In this document: positions 1 to 9,736 of the stretch, in pieces | How positions within the stretch are numbered: position 1 is the stretch's first letter | How the letters are laid out: every line of letters begins with the position of its first letter | NCBI RefSeq assembly: GCF_031880315.1 | Contig: NZ_CP134771.1 | Span: 2,232,001 to 2,296,000, forward strand | DNA: 64,000 nt | Reading direction: 5' to 3' | Source of the DNA: Pseudomonas baltica | Lineage (GTDB): Bacteria; Pseudomonadota; Gammaproteobacteria; Pseudomonadales; Pseudomonadaceae | Translations under genes and position numbers: made by a program | The notes under the pieces: model-generated | Databases searched by the model: none | What the model saw: the letters and a program-made list of their open reading frames with translations, nothing else | What the model was told of the DNA's origin: nothing

Positions 1-251
1 CCGAAATGGCCGCCTACGACGTCCCACTCGGTGCTGGTCAGAAACCCGAAGCCAAAGGTCTTGAACGCTTCGAATCCACCCCACAGGGTCGATCCGGCAA
101 TACTGGCCAGCAACAACAGCACCAGCATGGCAGCGCCTTGCATCGTACGGCGAAACCAGACGTCATGACGATGGTCGCGGGCGGCACGCTTGTCGCCCGG
201 ACTGTCGCTCTTGGAGATCGCAGTGGACAGGTATTGAGTGTTTTCGGTCAT
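1..251 (-). CDS. pstC: Phosphate ABC transporter permease PstC (N-terminal part, cut by window edge)
   Basis: Inner-membrane permease of the high-affinity phosphate importer PstSCAB. The ATG lies at 251 on the minus strand and 83 codons are visible before the window ends. The visible part has a short cytosolic leader rich in charged residues (about 1-37), then a hydrophobic helix with the run AAMLVLLLLASIAG. It then reads FGFGFLTSTEW, which is typical of the first periplasmic stretch of PstC. It lies 92 bp downstream of pstS on the same strand, as expected for a pst operon. Identity rests on this segment plus the neighbour; the rest of the protein is outside the window. Confidence 0.85.
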   Translation of the reverse strand, partial: MTENTQYLSTAISKSDSPGDKRAARDHRHDVWFRRTMQGAAMLVLLLLASIAGSTLWGGFEAFKTFGFGFLTSTEWDVVGGHF

Positions 252-280
252 GTCAGGTCCACTCGCAGAAAAAGCCCGAT

Positions 281-306
281 CCGGATACCCCCGTGGGGGC
301 ACCCGG
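281..306 (-). terminator. Hairpin between pstS and pstC, probable partial terminator
   Basis: Near-perfect inverted repeat CCGGATACCCCC / GGGGGCACCCGG with a 2-base loop. On the minus strand it is followed a few bases later by a short T run (GGGCTTTTTC). Its position just after pstS suggests it lets most transcripts end there, so that binding protein exceeds permease. It may instead be an mRNA-stabilising stem. Confidence 0.5.
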
Positions 307-343
307 AAAGAGCGTTACAGTCTTGGATTTCAACGGGATCGAA

Positions 344-1363
344 TCACTTGTTGAAATCGGATTTCCAGTAGCCTTCGATCTTCGCGACCAGCGACTTCGG
401 CAGGGCCACGTAGTCCAGCGAAGCGGCTTGTTCCTGACCGTTTTCCAGCGACCATTTGAAGAAGTCGAAAGCGGCCTTGCTTTGCTCGGCGTTCTTCGGC
501 GTCTTGTACATGATGATCCAGGTGGTAGCGGTGATCGGCCATGCGGCCTCGCCCGGGGCATTGGTCATGATCAGGTTGAAGTCTTTGGCGCTCGCCCAGT
601 CAGCGGTATCGGCAGCGGCACCGAACGCCTTGGCGCTAGGTTCGACAAACTTGCCCGCAGCGTTTTTCAGCTGGGTGTGAGCCATTTTGTTCTGCAGTGC
701 ATAGGCGAATTCGACATAGCCGATCGAGCCCTTGATCTGCTTCACGTAGGCCGAAACACCTTCGTTACCCTTGCCGCCCACACCCGCTGGCCACTGCACG
801 GTGGTACCGAACTTGAGCTTTTCGTTCCACTCGGGACTGACCTTGGACAGGTAGTTGGTGAAGTTGAAAGAGGTACCCGAGCCGTCCGAGCGGTGCACGA
901 CGGTGATGGCCTGGTCAGGCAGCGTCACGCCAGCGTTCAGCGCGACGATGGCAGGGTCGTTCCACTTCTTGATATCGCCCATGAAAATCTTGGCCAGGGT
1001 CGGGCCGTCCAGTTTCAACTTGCCCGGCTCGACGCCTTCGATGTTGACGACCGGTACGATACCGCCGATGACGCTAGGGAATTGACCCAGGCCGGCGGCC
1101 TGAAGGTCCTCTGCCGACAACGGCGCGTCGGAAGCACCGAAATCGACCGTGGCTGCCTTGATCTGCGCGATACCGCCACCCGAACCGATGGACTGGTAGT
1201 TGATGCGGTTAGGCGATGCCTTGCTGTAGTCCTGGGACCACTTGGACACCACCGGAAATACGAAGCTCGAACCTGCACCCGTTACATCAGTCGCATGCGC
1301 CATGCCACTCAGGCACAACGAAGCCAGCAAAATCGAGAGACGATTTTTGGTCAGCAGAATCAC
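344..1363 (-). CDS. pstS: Phosphate-binding periplasmic protein PstS
   Basis: Periplasmic substrate-binding subunit of the PstSCAB phosphate importer, 339 residues. Residues 1-24 form a Sec signal peptide ending MAHA before TDVTG. Phosphate-contact segments are visible: TGAGSSF (28-34), GSGGGIAQI (60-68), GASDAPLS (76-83) and RSDGSGTSF (158-166). These match the PstS family fold. The gene is first of the pst operon, with pstC downstream and Pho-box-like repeats upstream, so induction by PhoB under phosphate starvation is expected. Length and motifs are ordinary for the family. Confidence 0.95.
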   Translation of the reverse strand: MILLTKNRLSILLASLCLSGMAHATDVTGAGSSFVFPVVSKWSQDYSKASPNRINYQSIGSGGGIAQIKAATVDFGASDAPLSAEDLQAAGLGQFPSVIGGIVPVVNIEGVEPGKLKLDGPTLAKIFMGDIKKWNDPAIVALNAGVTLPDQAITVVHRSDGSGTSFNFTNYLSKVSPEWNEKLKFGTTVQWPAGVGGKGNEGVSAYVKQIKGSIGYVEFAYALQNKMAHTQLKNAAGKFVEPSAKAFGAAADTADWASAKDFNLIMTNAPGEAAWPITATTWIIMYKTPKNAEQSKAAFDFFKWSLENGQEQAASLDYVALPKSLVAKIEGYWKSDFNK

Positions 1364-1434
1364 GGCAACACCTCAGTCAAGGGATTTGTGGGAAAGCCCA
1401 CTGGAGAAGACGTTGCAGATTTAATGCTTTGAAT

Positions 1435-1475
1435 GTGTAAGTTTGATGACAGTCAGTCGAATGCTTTTGTGACAG
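1435..1475 (-). promoter_or_regulatory. Pho boxes upstream of pstS
   Basis: Read on the minus strand, 1452-1435 is CTGTCAT-4 bases-CTTACAC. This fits the PhoB box pattern of two 7-mers (consensus CTGTCAT) spaced by 4. A second, more degenerate unit begins with CTGTCAC at 1475-1469, followed after 4 bases by GCATTCG. The tandem lies 72-112 bp before the pstS start codon. PhoB activation is inferred from the pattern and the gene downstream. Confidence 0.7.
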
Positions 1476-1551
1476 TGGGCGGGGTGCCACTATGGAGAGG
1501 GGTCGGGCAGGTAAAAAAATATTTATGGATGGAGGATCAGGGTGTCCGTTG

Positions 1552-1633
1552 CGGCCCCTTCGCGGGCAAGCCTTGCTCGCACCTGAGTACGACACCGCCT
1601 CTGTGGGAGCCGAGCTTGCTCGCGAAGGGGCCG
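1552..1633. repeat. REP palindrome pair, copy 1
   Basis: Two inverted copies of the Pseudomonas REP unit: CGGCCCCTTCGCGGGCAAGC and, inverted, AGCTTGCTCGCGAAGGGGCC, facing each other over a variable centre. It follows the stop of the DUF1329 gene. The same unit recurs near 6832, 13110, 16492 and 24951. Confidence 0.8.
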
Positions 1634-1639
1634 GGCCTG

Positions 1640-3004
1640 CTAGCGCACACCCTCCTGACGCAACGCTGCAGGCGTGAACTCGCTGGTGCTGGCCGGCACG
1701 CCGAACTGGTAGCCACGGGCCTCTTCGTTCTTCAGGCCCAAGGCCACGTAGCGCCCGGCCTGCAGGTCGTAGAGCACCTCGAACGCATACCAGGGCACCT
1801 GGTTGTTGTAGTAGTTTTCGGCATGGGCTTCGGCCACCCGCCACAGCTGCCCGCGGCCATCGTAGTGATCGATGATCGCCGCTTGCCAGGTGTCTTCGTC
1901 GAAGTAGAAGTCACGCTTGGCGTACACATGCCGCTGTCCGGGCTTGAGTGTGGCGACCACGTGCCAGACCCGGCGCAGCTCGTAGCGCGCCAAATCCTGA
2001 TTGATATGCCCAGCCTGAAGTATGTCTGCATATTTCAAGCTGGGCGAATCCAGCGCATAACTGTTCTCCGGGATGTACAACTCCTGCTTGCCCACTAATT
2101 GCCAGTCGTAGCGATCCGGGGCGCCATTGAACATGTCGAGGTTGTCGGAGGTGCGCAAACCGTCGGCGGCGGTCCCAGGCGCGTCATAAGCTGCTTGCGG
2201 AGCCCGTCGAACGCGGCGCTGGCCGGCATTGTAGAGCCAGGCTTCACGAGGCTCGGCAACCTGGTCCAAGGTCTCGTGGACCAACAGCACGCTGCCTGCC
2301 AGACGTGCAGGCGCAGTGACTTCCTGCTTGAAATAGAACAGCACATTGCCCGGATTGGCCGGATCGAAATCCTTCATGCGATCCCGGAACACTAACTGCT
2401 CCTGCAGCGATACCGGGCTGAACGAGCCGTTTTGCTGTGGCATCGCCTGGATGATCGAACGCTTGATGCTGCCACCGCGATAACGGGTGATGTGATTCCA
2501 GATCACTTCCAGGCCGTTGTGCGGCAGCGGGAAAGGCACTGCACTGCTGAAGTCCTGCAAGCCGTTGCCATCGGATACCAGTGTGGTTTGCGTCGCGTTG
2601 CGGCGGATGGCGGCAAAGATCTCCTCCGGCACCGTGGCGCCGCGATGGGAGGTGTAGACCGGCATCCGATAGCTGTCCGGATAACGCTTGAACAGCGCCA
2701 TCTGGCCTGGGGTCAGCCGGGCCTTGTACTGCTCGACATTCTGCGCGGTGATGACGAACAGCGGCTTTTCGTTGGCGTACGGATTGCCCAGAAAACCACG
2801 GTTGTCGACTGGCGCGGCGGTCTTCGCCATCGGCGTCCAGGGCGGGATGGAGCCATCGGCATTGCCTGCACGCTCGGCCCCCATCGGCGTCAGGTTGGCA
2901 CCCAGGTGCTTGGCCTCGGCGGCGGACACCTCTGCCAACACGTCAGCGGCGAACAGGGCCAGGCTGAGGATGCCGATCTGTAACAGGACTTTGGTAGCGT
3001 TCAT
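1640..3004 (-). CDS. DUF1329 domain protein (exported, LolA-like family)
   Basis: 454-residue exported protein with an N-terminal signal peptide (hydrophobic LLQIGILSLALFAADVLA, about 7-24). The mature chain has the DUF1329 pattern: NLTPMGAERAGNADGSIPPW near the start, many aromatic and acidic residues, and a VWHVVATLKPGQRHVYAKR block late in the chain. DUF1329 proteins are usually found beside DUF1302 outer-membrane proteins and are tied to export or handling of hydrophobic compounds, but the biochemical role is not settled. Here it follows the DUF1302 gene by 19 bp on the same strand, so the two are surely co-transcribed. A REP palindrome lies just after its stop. Confidence 0.85.
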   Translation of the reverse strand: MNATKVLLQIGILSLALFAADVLAEVSAAEAKHLGANLTPMGAERAGNADGSIPPWTPMAKTAAPVDNRGFLGNPYANEKPLFVITAQNVEQYKARLTPGQMALFKRYPDSYRMPVYTSHRGATVPEEIFAAIRRNATQTTLVSDGNGLQDFSSAVPFPLPHNGLEVIWNHITRYRGGSIKRSIIQAMPQQNGSFSPVSLQEQLVFRDRMKDFDPANPGNVLFYFKQEVTAPARLAGSVLLVHETLDQVAEPREAWLYNAGQRRVRRAPQAAYDAPGTAADGLRTSDNLDMFNGAPDRYDWQLVGKQELYIPENSYALDSPSLKYADILQAGHINQDLARYELRRVWHVVATLKPGQRHVYAKRDFYFDEDTWQAAIIDHYDGRGQLWRVAEAHAENYYNNQVPWYAFEVLYDLQAGRYVALGLKNEEARGYQFGVPASTSEFTPAALRQEGVR

Positions 3005-3023
3005 CGAATCAAGCCCCCGGGCG

Positions 3024-4919
3024 CTAGAAATTCACACCGAAACTCAGTGAAGCGAAGTCCCGATCATCGACCGTACTGTATTTGCCATCAAAGAAATTGG
3101 TGTACGACAGGCTCGCTGTGTAGGTGTTCTGGTATTCGGCATCGAGCCCGAGACTGACCGCTTTGCGGCCCTCTTCGAAGTTGCCCCCCGGGCCCGGCGA
3201 GTAACCGTCGACGTCGTGAGACCAGGCGATGTTGGGTTTGAGGTTGACCCCGGCGATCACGTTGTTGAACTCCCAGATCGCCCGCGCCCGGTAGCCCCAG
3301 GAATCGGTGGTGGTGTAGCCGTCGTTCTCGCAATAGCGGCTGACTCCGTTCTGCCCGGTGCCGGCCAGGGTCGCGCTGTTGAGGCGCTGACAGGTGCCGT
3401 TGCCCAGCGGGCCGGGGCCGTAACTGGCGTCGCGGCCGTAGCGCAGCTTGGAGGTGCTGTCCAGTCCACCGACGTGGGTCCAGCCGACTTCACCCACCAG
3501 GGTCAGGCGGTCGGCGCCCATCAACTGATCGAAGAAATGCGTGAGGCTGGTCTGCACCTGGGTGATCTCCTTGCGGCGATAACCCTGCTGATCGCTGCCC
3601 GGCGTGCCGGTCAACTGCGAGACGCCGGGCACTGCCAGACCGGAATACAGAATATCCGTGGTGTTGATCTGGATCGGCGCATTGGGCCGGTAGCTCACTT
3701 CACCATTCCAGGCCGTACCCGACGGCAGCGTGGTGGCGAAACTCAAGCCGTACAGGCGAATGTCCTCGGGGTATTCGAGGTAGTAATTGGAGTTGGCCGT
3801 GACCACCGTCGGCACCAGCGACCGGGCCGCGGCCGGCGACAGCCCGGCGGCCTGCAACGCGCTGGCGCTGGAGTAGGCGCTGGCCGGCGCAGCGTGGCCG
3901 CTGAACATCGGCAGGCGGCTGTGGTAATTCATGAAATAGGCGCCGAACTCGGTGTCGAGCGGGTCATAGAGGTAACGCAGGGCCAGGCCGAACTGACCGC
4001 TGTCGCGGGCATCGCGATCGGCGCCGCGATGCACGATCACGCCCTCGTCCGGCGAGCCATAGCTGACTCCCTGAGCCGCCAGGGCAGCTGCCGCAGCGGT
4101 GCGCTGCCCGGCAGGCAGGCGCGCCAGCGTGGCGCTCTGGGTGCCGAGCACGCCGAGGTTGTCGTTGCAGCCGCCGGTGATCACATCGGACTGCGAGAAA
4201 AACGTGCTGCAGTTGTCATTGACCGTCGCCTTCCAGCCGATTTGATAGAAGCCCTCGGCGGTGAGGTTGTCGGTCAGGCTCTGGGACAGGTAGAACATGT
4301 TGACCGGGATCAAGCCTTCCTTGATCTCGGCGCCGGGACGACGAAACGCCGAAACATCGATCGGGTTGATGCTGTTGATGCCGCCGCCGATGAAGGTGCT
4401 CTCGCCCCAGTTGACCACTTGCTTGCCCAGGCGCACGGTGCCCGGCAAATCGCCAATGGCGAAATTGTGGTAGACGAAGGCATCGAGAAACTCGGCGCCC
4501 GACGAGCGAGCGCTCTGTTCGCGCCCGGAATCGCTGATATCGGCGAAACGCTGGTTTTCGTCCTTGAGCTGAAAGTCGTACCAGTACTTGCCGCGGACGA
4601 ACAGGCCGCTGTCGCCGTATTTCAGCTCGAGGTCGTGCACGCCTTTGAAGATCTTGCTGAAGGCGTCGCCGGCCTTGTAGTTCAAGCGGCCGTTGTCTGC
4701 GGACTGCGATAACCCCACGCCGCCATTGTTGGCGCCGATCAGATGGCGATCAGGGTTCTGCGTCGACCAACTGGAGCCGATCGACAGCGAGGAATCGAAC
4801 TGCCCCTCGACATCGCCAACGTTGAACGCGATGCCATACGCCGGCGCCGCCAGCGAAGAGGCGAAGCCGATGGCCAATGGCAGCTTGGCCAGCTGCCAAA
4901 GTGAAGGTGCTGAGGCCAT
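3024..4919 (-). CDS. DUF1302 domain protein, outer-membrane porin-like
   Basis: 631-residue exported protein. The N-terminus (LPLAIGFASSLAAPAYG) is a signal peptide. The mature part has the DUF1302 opening IAFNVGDVEGQFDSSLSIG and alternating hydrophobic beta-strand-like stretches. It ends in FASLSFGVNF, a terminal aromatic residue typical of outer-membrane beta barrels. DUF1302 proteins resemble FadL-like or alginate-type barrels and are linked to uptake or export of hydrophobic substrates. It sits between an acyl-CoA ligase gene (141 bp upstream) and a DUF1329 gene (19 bp downstream), so fatty-acid or ester metabolism is a reasonable inference. The exact substrate cannot be read from sequence. 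Confidence 0.85.
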   Translation of the reverse strand: MASAPSLWQLAKLPLAIGFASSLAAPAYGIAFNVGDVEGQFDSSLSIGSSWSTQNPDRHLIGANNGGVGLSQSADNGRLNYKAGDAFSKIFKGVHDLELKYGDSGLFVRGKYWYDFQLKDENQRFADISDSGREQSARSSGAEFLDAFVYHNFAIGDLPGTVRLGKQVVNWGESTFIGGGINSINPIDVSAFRRPGAEIKEGLIPVNMFYLSQSLTDNLTAEGFYQIGWKATVNDNCSTFFSQSDVITGGCNDNLGVLGTQSATLARLPAGQRTAAAAALAAQGVSYGSPDEGVIVHRGADRDARDSGQFGLALRYLYDPLDTEFGAYFMNYHSRLPMFSGHAAPASAYSSASALQAAGLSPAAARSLVPTVVTANSNYYLEYPEDIRLYGLSFATTLPSGTAWNGEVSYRPNAPIQINTTDILYSGLAVPGVSQLTGTPGSDQQGYRRKEITQVQTSLTHFFDQLMGADRLTLVGEVGWTHVGGLDSTSKLRYGRDASYGPGPLGNGTCQRLNSATLAGTGQNGVSRYCENDGYTTTDSWGYRARAIWEFNNVIAGVNLKPNIAWSHDVDGYSPGPGGNFEEGRKAVSLGLDAEYQNTYTASLSYTNFFDGKYSTVDDRDFASLSFGVNF

Positions 4920-5060
4920 TGGCCCTCTCCCACGGATAATGTCATTTGGCCAACGTCAAAGCGATGACAAGCCCGAAAGCGGGATTGTAACAAGCCATAT
5001 GCAGGAAGGCAGGTCCTCAATGAAGAGTTTTCACGGCCATCAGGTCCTCACCTGCATCGC

Positions 5061-6734
5061 TCACAATGACGACAGGAACGGACTGTTATCGGCCTGCCAG
5101 GCCAGGACTTCAACCCGGATTCGCTTCTTGTCGAGCTTGCCGACGCTGGTCTTGGGGATCTCGCCGACCACCGCAATCTGACTCGGGATGGCCCACTTGT
5201 TGATCAGGCCCAATTCGACGAACGGTAGCAAGTGCGCCTTGAGCGATTGCGCATCCAGTGTCTGACCGTCACGCAGCACCAGCAATGCGAAGGGCCGCTC
5301 GCCCCATTGCGCATCGGCCATGCCCACCACCGCCACCTCGCGCACGCCGGGATGACGGCTGGTCAAGTCTTCGAGCTCTAGCGACGAGACCCATTCGCCG
5401 CCGGTCTTGATCACGTCCTTGATACGGTCGCGAATATCGATCACGCCCATGGTGTCCAGGGTGGCGACGTCACCGGTGTGCATCCAGCCGCCGTCCCATA
5501 GCTCGGCGCCCTTCTGCGGCTCGCGCAAATACCCCATGCTCAACCAAGGTGCACGCAGTACCAGCTCACCTTGGGTTTCGCCATCGGCCGGGAGAAAGTT
5601 GCCGTCGCTGTCGACGATGGCGGCATCCACCAGCGGCACGGGCACCCCGGCCTTGATCCGGTAGGTGACGCGCAGCTCGTCGGTGCCGGCCTGGAGTTCT
5701 TCGTTGAAATGCGCACAGGAGATCAACGGGCAGGTTTCCGACATGCCGTAGGCGGCGGTCAGCTGAATACCGCGAGCCTTGGCCGCTTCGTAGAGGCCGC
5801 GATTGAGAGCGCTGCCACCGATGATGATCTTCCAGCCGCCGAAATCGGTGTCCCCCTTGGCGTTGAGCAGCATCTGCAGGATGGTCGGCACGCAATGGGA
5901 GAAACTGACCTTTTCCGTGCGCCACAGATTGACCAGCATGTCCGGCTCGTAGCGGCCGGGGTAGACCTGCTTGATGCCCAGCATGGTGGCCACGTACGGG
6001 ATGCCCCAGGCGTGCACATGGAACATCGGCGTGATCGGCATATAGACGTCATCGGTGCCCATCAGCCGTACGCTGTCGATGCTGCCGGTAATGGTGGCCG
6101 CTGCGAGGGTATGCAGCACCAACTGACGATGGGTGAAGTACACCCCCTTGGGGTTGCCGGTGGTGCCAGTGGTGTAGAACGTGGTGGCCACCGAGTTTTC
6201 ATCGAAATCCGGGAAGTCGTACCGGCTGCTGGCGCCCGCGAGGAGTTGCTCGTATTCACCCACCAGATTGGGCAGCGCGGCGGTCTTTTCGCTGCCATCG
6301 GTCAGCAGCAGGGTTTTCTCCACCGTGGTCAATTGGCCCGCCAACGCCTGAAACAGCGGCACGAACTCGCTGTTGAGCAGCACCAGTTTGTCCTCGGCGT
6401 GGTTCATGGTGTAGAGGATCTGCTCGGGCGACAGGCGCACGTTGATGGTGTGGATCACCGCGCCGATCATCGGGATGGCGAACATGCATTCCAGATAGCG
6501 GTGGCTGTCCCACTCCATGACCGCCACGGTGTCGCCCGGCTGCACCCCGGCGGCGACCAGTACGTTGGCCAGGCGCGAGATGCGTTCGGTGAGGGTCGGG
6601 TAGCTGTAGCGCACCCGATCGCGGTAGACGATTTCGCGGGTTTTCTCGTAGCGGCTGCCCGACAGCAGCAGGCGTTTGATCAGCAGGGGGAAGGTATAGG
6701 CACCGTCAGCGGGTGGAATAACGCGAGTCTGCAT
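5061..6734 (-). CDS. AMP-forming medium/long-chain acyl-CoA ligase (AlkK/FadD-like)
   Basis: 557-residue ANL-superfamily enzyme that would activate a fatty acid to its CoA thioester through an acyl-adenylate. Visible core motifs are the phosphate loop YTTGTTGNPKG (187-197), the YGMSET motif in the middle of the chain, TGD in the hinge region, and the C-terminal PKTSVGKLDKK with the likely catalytic lysine at about 533. The overall sequence resembles AlkK-type medium-chain acyl-CoA synthetases of Pseudomonas. No signal peptide, so cytosolic. It is transcribed toward DUF1302 and DUF1329, which suggests joint uptake and activation of a hydrophobic acid. The chain length preferred is not determinable here. 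Confidence 0.88.
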   Translation of the reverse strand: MQTRVIPPADGAYTFPLLIKRLLLSGSRYEKTREIVYRDRVRYSYPTLTERISRLANVLVAAGVQPGDTVAVMEWDSHRYLECMFAIPMIGAVIHTINVRLSPEQILYTMNHAEDKLVLLNSEFVPLFQALAGQLTTVEKTLLLTDGSEKTAALPNLVGEYEQLLAGASSRYDFPDFDENSVATTFYTTGTTGNPKGVYFTHRQLVLHTLAAATITGSIDSVRLMGTDDVYMPITPMFHVHAWGIPYVATMLGIKQVYPGRYEPDMLVNLWRTEKVSFSHCVPTILQMLLNAKGDTDFGGWKIIIGGSALNRGLYEAAKARGIQLTAAYGMSETCPLISCAHFNEELQAGTDELRVTYRIKAGVPVPLVDAAIVDSDGNFLPADGETQGELVLRAPWLSMGYLREPQKGAELWDGGWMHTGDVATLDTMGVIDIRDRIKDVIKTGGEWVSSLELEDLTSRHPGVREVAVVGMADAQWGERPFALLVLRDGQTLDAQSLKAHLLPFVELGLINKWAIPSQIAVVGEIPKTSVGKLDKKRIRVEVLAWQADNSPFLSSL

Positions 6735-6831
6735 CTCGGGAGTCCTTTGGCTAAGTGCGAGAGTCTGATGATTACCCTAGCACTGCATGCCAATTTCGCC
6801 CGTAGGACCTGTCTGACAATGGTGTCTGAAC

Positions 6832-6921
6832 CGGCCTCTTCGCGGGCAAGCCTTGCTCCCACAGGTGTTCGACTCTCGTGCTGTTTGCTCTGCGGGAGCA
6901 AAGCTTGCTCGCGAAGAGGCC
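6832..6921. repeat. REP palindrome pair, copy 2
   Basis: Inverted pair beginning CGGCCTCTTCGCGGGCAAGC and ending AGCTTGCTCGCGAAGAGGCC, with an unrelated centre. It lies between the acyl-CoA ligase start and the stop of the LysE-family gene. Confidence 0.8.
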
Positions 6922-6952
6922 ATCGGCACCAACGCAAATTTAACTGACTCGC

Positions 6953-7582
6953 TCAATGCATCTCGGTCAGCGCAATTTTCACGCCCAACGCAATCAGCAC
7001 AGCCCCCATGGTGCGGTCGAACCAATGGCCCATGCGCGCGAAACCGGCTCGCACCCGCCGCTGACTGAACAACAGCGCCACCAGGCAGAACCACGCCGCC
7101 GTGGCCACCGCCAGATACACGCCATAACCGGCCTGCACCGCCAGCGGCGTATGGGGGTTGATCACCACGGTGAACAGCGACAGGAAAAACAGCGTGGCCT
7201 TGGGATTCAGGCCGTTGGTCATGAAACCGGCACGGTAGGCCGCGCCCGCTGAACGCTCGACCGGCAGCGCGGCGACGGTTTCTGCGCCCGCAACTGCCGG
7301 CTTGGCGCGCAAGGCCTTGAAACCGATGTACAGCAAATAGGCCGCTGCCAGCCATTTGAGCAGGTTGAACAGCACGATGGACTGCGACACGATCAGGCCG
7401 ATGCCCAGCAACGAATAGCCGACATGCAGGAAAATCGCCGAGCCCACGCCCAGTGCGGTCCAGGTGCCGGCGCGTCGACCGTGGGCTACGCTTTCGCGCA
7501 CCACCACGGCGAAATCCGGACCGGGGCTGGCCACTGCCAGCAGGTGAATCAGCGCCACGGTCAAAAACTCTGCCCAATACAT
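6953..7582 (-). CDS. LysE/RhtB-family amino-acid exporter
   Basis: 209-residue inner-membrane protein with about six hydrophobic segments. The N-terminal signature ASPGPDFAVVVRESVAHGRR (about 18-37) is the LysE/RhtB family hallmark. GFMTNGLNPKATLFFLS in the middle is also diagnostic. The family exports amino acids such as threonine, homoserine or lysine. Substrate cannot be told from sequence, but the chain resembles the RhtC-like branch. It is monocistronic and convergent with nothing close; the REP element lies just past its stop. Confidence 0.88.
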   Translation of the reverse strand: MYWAEFLTVALIHLLAVASPGPDFAVVVRESVAHGRRAGTWTALGVGSAIFLHVGYSLLGIGLIVSQSIVLFNLLKWLAAAYLLYIGFKALRAKPAVAGAETVAALPVERSAGAAYRAGFMTNGLNPKATLFFLSLFTVVINPHTPLAVQAGYGVYLAVATAAWFCLVALLFSQRRVRAGFARMGHWFDRTMGAVLIALGVKIALTEMH

Positions 7583-7713
7583 GCCACTACCTCACGATTC
7601 ATTCAGAAACAATTCTTGTAGGATGACCCATCTCGAACACCCTGTAGCGAGGGCCAAGCCTCCTCGTTACACGATCATAGAAGCTCCACCACGGATCAGG
7701 ACAGGTACAGTTG

Positions 7714-8679
7714 ATGAGCAATTTTCGCCGCGCGGTTTTTCTCGACTACAGCACACTGGATCTGGGCGATCTCGATTTCGCCCCGCTGCATGCAGCCTTC
7801 GACGATCTGCAGCTGCACGCCAGCACCCTACCCGAGCAGACCATCGCGCACCTGCAAGGCGCCAGCGTGGCCATCACCAACAAGGCGGTGATCGATGCCA
7901 CTGTGCTCCAGGCATGCCCCGACCTCAAGCTGATCCTGATCGCCGCCACCGGCACCAACAACGTCGACCTGGCGGCGGCCCGCGCCCAAGGTGTCAGCGT
8001 CAGCAACTGCCAGGGCTACGGCACGCCGTCGGTGGCCCAGCACACCCTGATGCTGCTGCTGGCCCTGGCCACCCGCGTCAGCGACTACCAGCAGGCCATC
8101 GCTGCGGGTGCGTGGCAGCGCTCCAGGCAGTTCTGCCTGCTGGACTTCCCGATCGTCGAGCTCGAAGGCAAGACCCTCGGGCTGCTCGGCCAAGGCGAAC
8201 TGGGCAGCGCCGTCGCGCGGCTGGCCGAAGCCTTCGGCATGCGCGTGCTGCCCGGGCAGATTCCCGGCCGCCCGGCACGCCCCGACCGCATGCCGCTCGA
8301 TGAATTGCTGGGCCAGGTCGATGCACTGACCTTGCACTGCCCGCTCAACGAACATACCCGGCACATGATCGGCGCCCGTGAATTGAACCTGATGAAACCC
8401 GGCGCCTTTATCGTCAACACTGCCCGCGGCGGCATCATCGATGAGCAAGCACTGGCCGACGCGCTGCGCCGCGGCCAACTGGGCGGCGCTGCCACCGACG
8501 TACTCAGCGTCGAGCCGCCGGTCAACGGCAACCCGCTGCTGGCCGACGACATCCCGCGCCTGATCGTCACCCCCCACAGCGCCTGGGGCAGCCGCGAGGC
8601 ACGTCAGCGTATCGTCGGGCAGTTGGCGGACAACGCCGCAGGGTTCTTTGCCGGCACGCCGCTGCGACAAGTGAACTGA
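7714..8679 (+). CDS. D-2-hydroxyacid dehydrogenase (glycerate dehydrogenase/hydroxypyruvate reductase-like)
   Basis: 321-residue NAD(P)-dependent oxidoreductase that interconverts 2-keto and D-2-hydroxy acids. The nucleotide-binding glycine motif is GQGELG (159-164). The catalytic triad residues are visible: Arg in NTARGG (R238), Glu in VEPP (E267) and His in TPHSAWG (H288). I chose the ATG at 7714; a TTG one codon earlier is in frame but weaker. Family resemblance is closest to glycerate dehydrogenase or hydroxypyruvate reductase, but substrate is an inference. The gene stands alone, with rsmC following on the same strand after about 30 bp. Confidence 0.85.
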   Translation: MSNFRRAVFLDYSTLDLGDLDFAPLHAAFDDLQLHASTLPEQTIAHLQGASVAITNKAVIDATVLQACPDLKLILIAATGTNNVDLAAARAQGVSVSNCQGYGTPSVAQHTLMLLLALATRVSDYQQAIAAGAWQRSRQFCLLDFPIVELEGKTLGLLGQGELGSAVARLAEAFGMRVLPGQIPGRPARPDRMPLDELLGQVDALTLHCPLNEHTRHMIGARELNLMKPGAFIVNTARGGIIDEQALADALRRGQLGGAATDVLSVEPPVNGNPLLADDIPRLIVTPHSAWGSREARQRIVGQLADNAAGFFAGTPLRQVN

Positions 8680-8711
8680 TAGACTGCCGGACTTTTTTCA
8701 GGAGCCATTTC

Positions 8712-9710
8712 ATGGACCCGCGCAGTGAAGTGTTGCTTCGTCAGGCCGATTCTTTTCAGGGTCGCTGGCTGATGGCCGGTCTCCCGGCCGATGACTTGCT
8801 TGGGCAACTGCCCCAGGCCTGCGGCTGGAGCTGGCATGCCGGCGACCATGCCGCCCTGGAGGCACGCTTCGCCGGACGCAGCCACTTCGGCACCGAAGCA
8901 CCGAATGACGAGATCGACGGCGCGGTGCTTTTTTTGCCCAAGGCCCGCGACCTGACCCACTACCTGCTCAATGCCCTGGCCTCGCGCCTGGCGGGCCGCA
9001 CCTTGTACCTGGTCGGCGAAAAGCGCGGTGGCATCGAGGGTGCGGCCAAGCAACTGCACGACTTCGGCAAGCCGCGCAAGATCGACAGCGCCCGGCATTG
9101 CCAGTTGTGGGCGGTAGATATCGAGGTCGCACCGCAACCGTTGGCCCTCGAAAGCCTCGCGCAACGTTACGAGCTGGAGCTGGCCGACGGTCCGCTGAGC
9201 GTCATCAGCCTGCCTGGGGTGTTCAGTCACGGCCGGCTGGATCGTGGTACCGCGCTGCTGCTCGATTTCCTCGACGGCTTGCCGACCGGGCATGTGCTTG
9301 ATTTTGGCTGCGGCGCCGGGGTGCTGGGGGCGATGATCAAACGTCGCTACCCGCAATCCCAGGTTACCCTGCTGGACGTCGACGCTTTCGCCGTGGCCAG
9401 CAGCCGCTTGACCCTGGCGGCCAACGGCCTGGAAGGCGAAGTGCTCATCGGTGACGGTATCGACGCCGCCCCGCAGCCACTCGCGGCGATCCTCAGCAAT
9501 CCGCCGTTCCATACCGGTGTGCACACCGATTATCGCGCGTCGGAAACCATGCTGAAAAAATCCCGCGAGCATCTGCAAAAAGGCGGCGAGCTACGAATCG
9601 TGGCCAATGCTTTCCTGCGCTATCAGCCGCTCATGCAGGAGCATGTCGGGCCCTGCAAGACGCTGCACGAGGGGGGTGGGTTCAAGATCTACAGCGCCAT
9701 CCGCGGCTAA
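8712..9710 (+). CDS. rsmC: 16S rRNA (guanine1207-N2)-methyltransferase RsmC
   Basis: 332-residue SAM-dependent methyltransferase with two tandem Rossmann-like halves, as in RsmC. The C-terminal catalytic half has the SAM site [14 protein letters not shown] (about 197-210) and the base-binding motif SNPPFHTG (about 260-267) typical of N2-guanine methyltransferases. The enzyme methylates G1207 of 16S rRNA in the 30S subunit. The start has AGGAGCC-type ribosome binding sequence (caggagccatttc) 8 bases upstream. Length is normal. Confidence 0.92.
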   Translation: MDPRSEVLLRQADSFQGRWLMAGLPADDLLGQLPQACGWSWHAGDHAALEARFAGRSHFGTEAPNDEIDGAVLFLPKARDLTHYLLNALASRLAGRTLYLVGEKRGGIEGAAKQLHDFGKPRKIDSARHCQLWAVDIEVAPQPLALESLAQRYELELADGPLSVISLPGVFSHGRLDRGTALLLDFLDGLPTGHVLDFGCGAGVLGAMIKRRYPQSQVTLLDVDAFAVASSRLTLAANGLEGEVLIGDGIDAAPQPLAAILSNPPFHTGVHTDYRASETMLKKSREHLQKGGELRIVANAFLRYQPLMQEHVGPCKTLHEGGGFKIYSAIRG

Positions 9711-9736
9711 ATCGCTGGCCGCAGACGGCGCCGGTC

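Noticed and set aside
3216..4712. 498-codon open frame antisense to the DUF1302 gene
   Set aside because: Composition typical of the reverse strand of a high-GC gene, no ribosome binding site, no domain; the minus-strand gene has a signal peptide and family motifs.
5571..6947. 458-codon plus-strand frame opposite the acyl-CoA ligase gene
   Set aside because: Random composition; the minus frame shows all ANL motifs.
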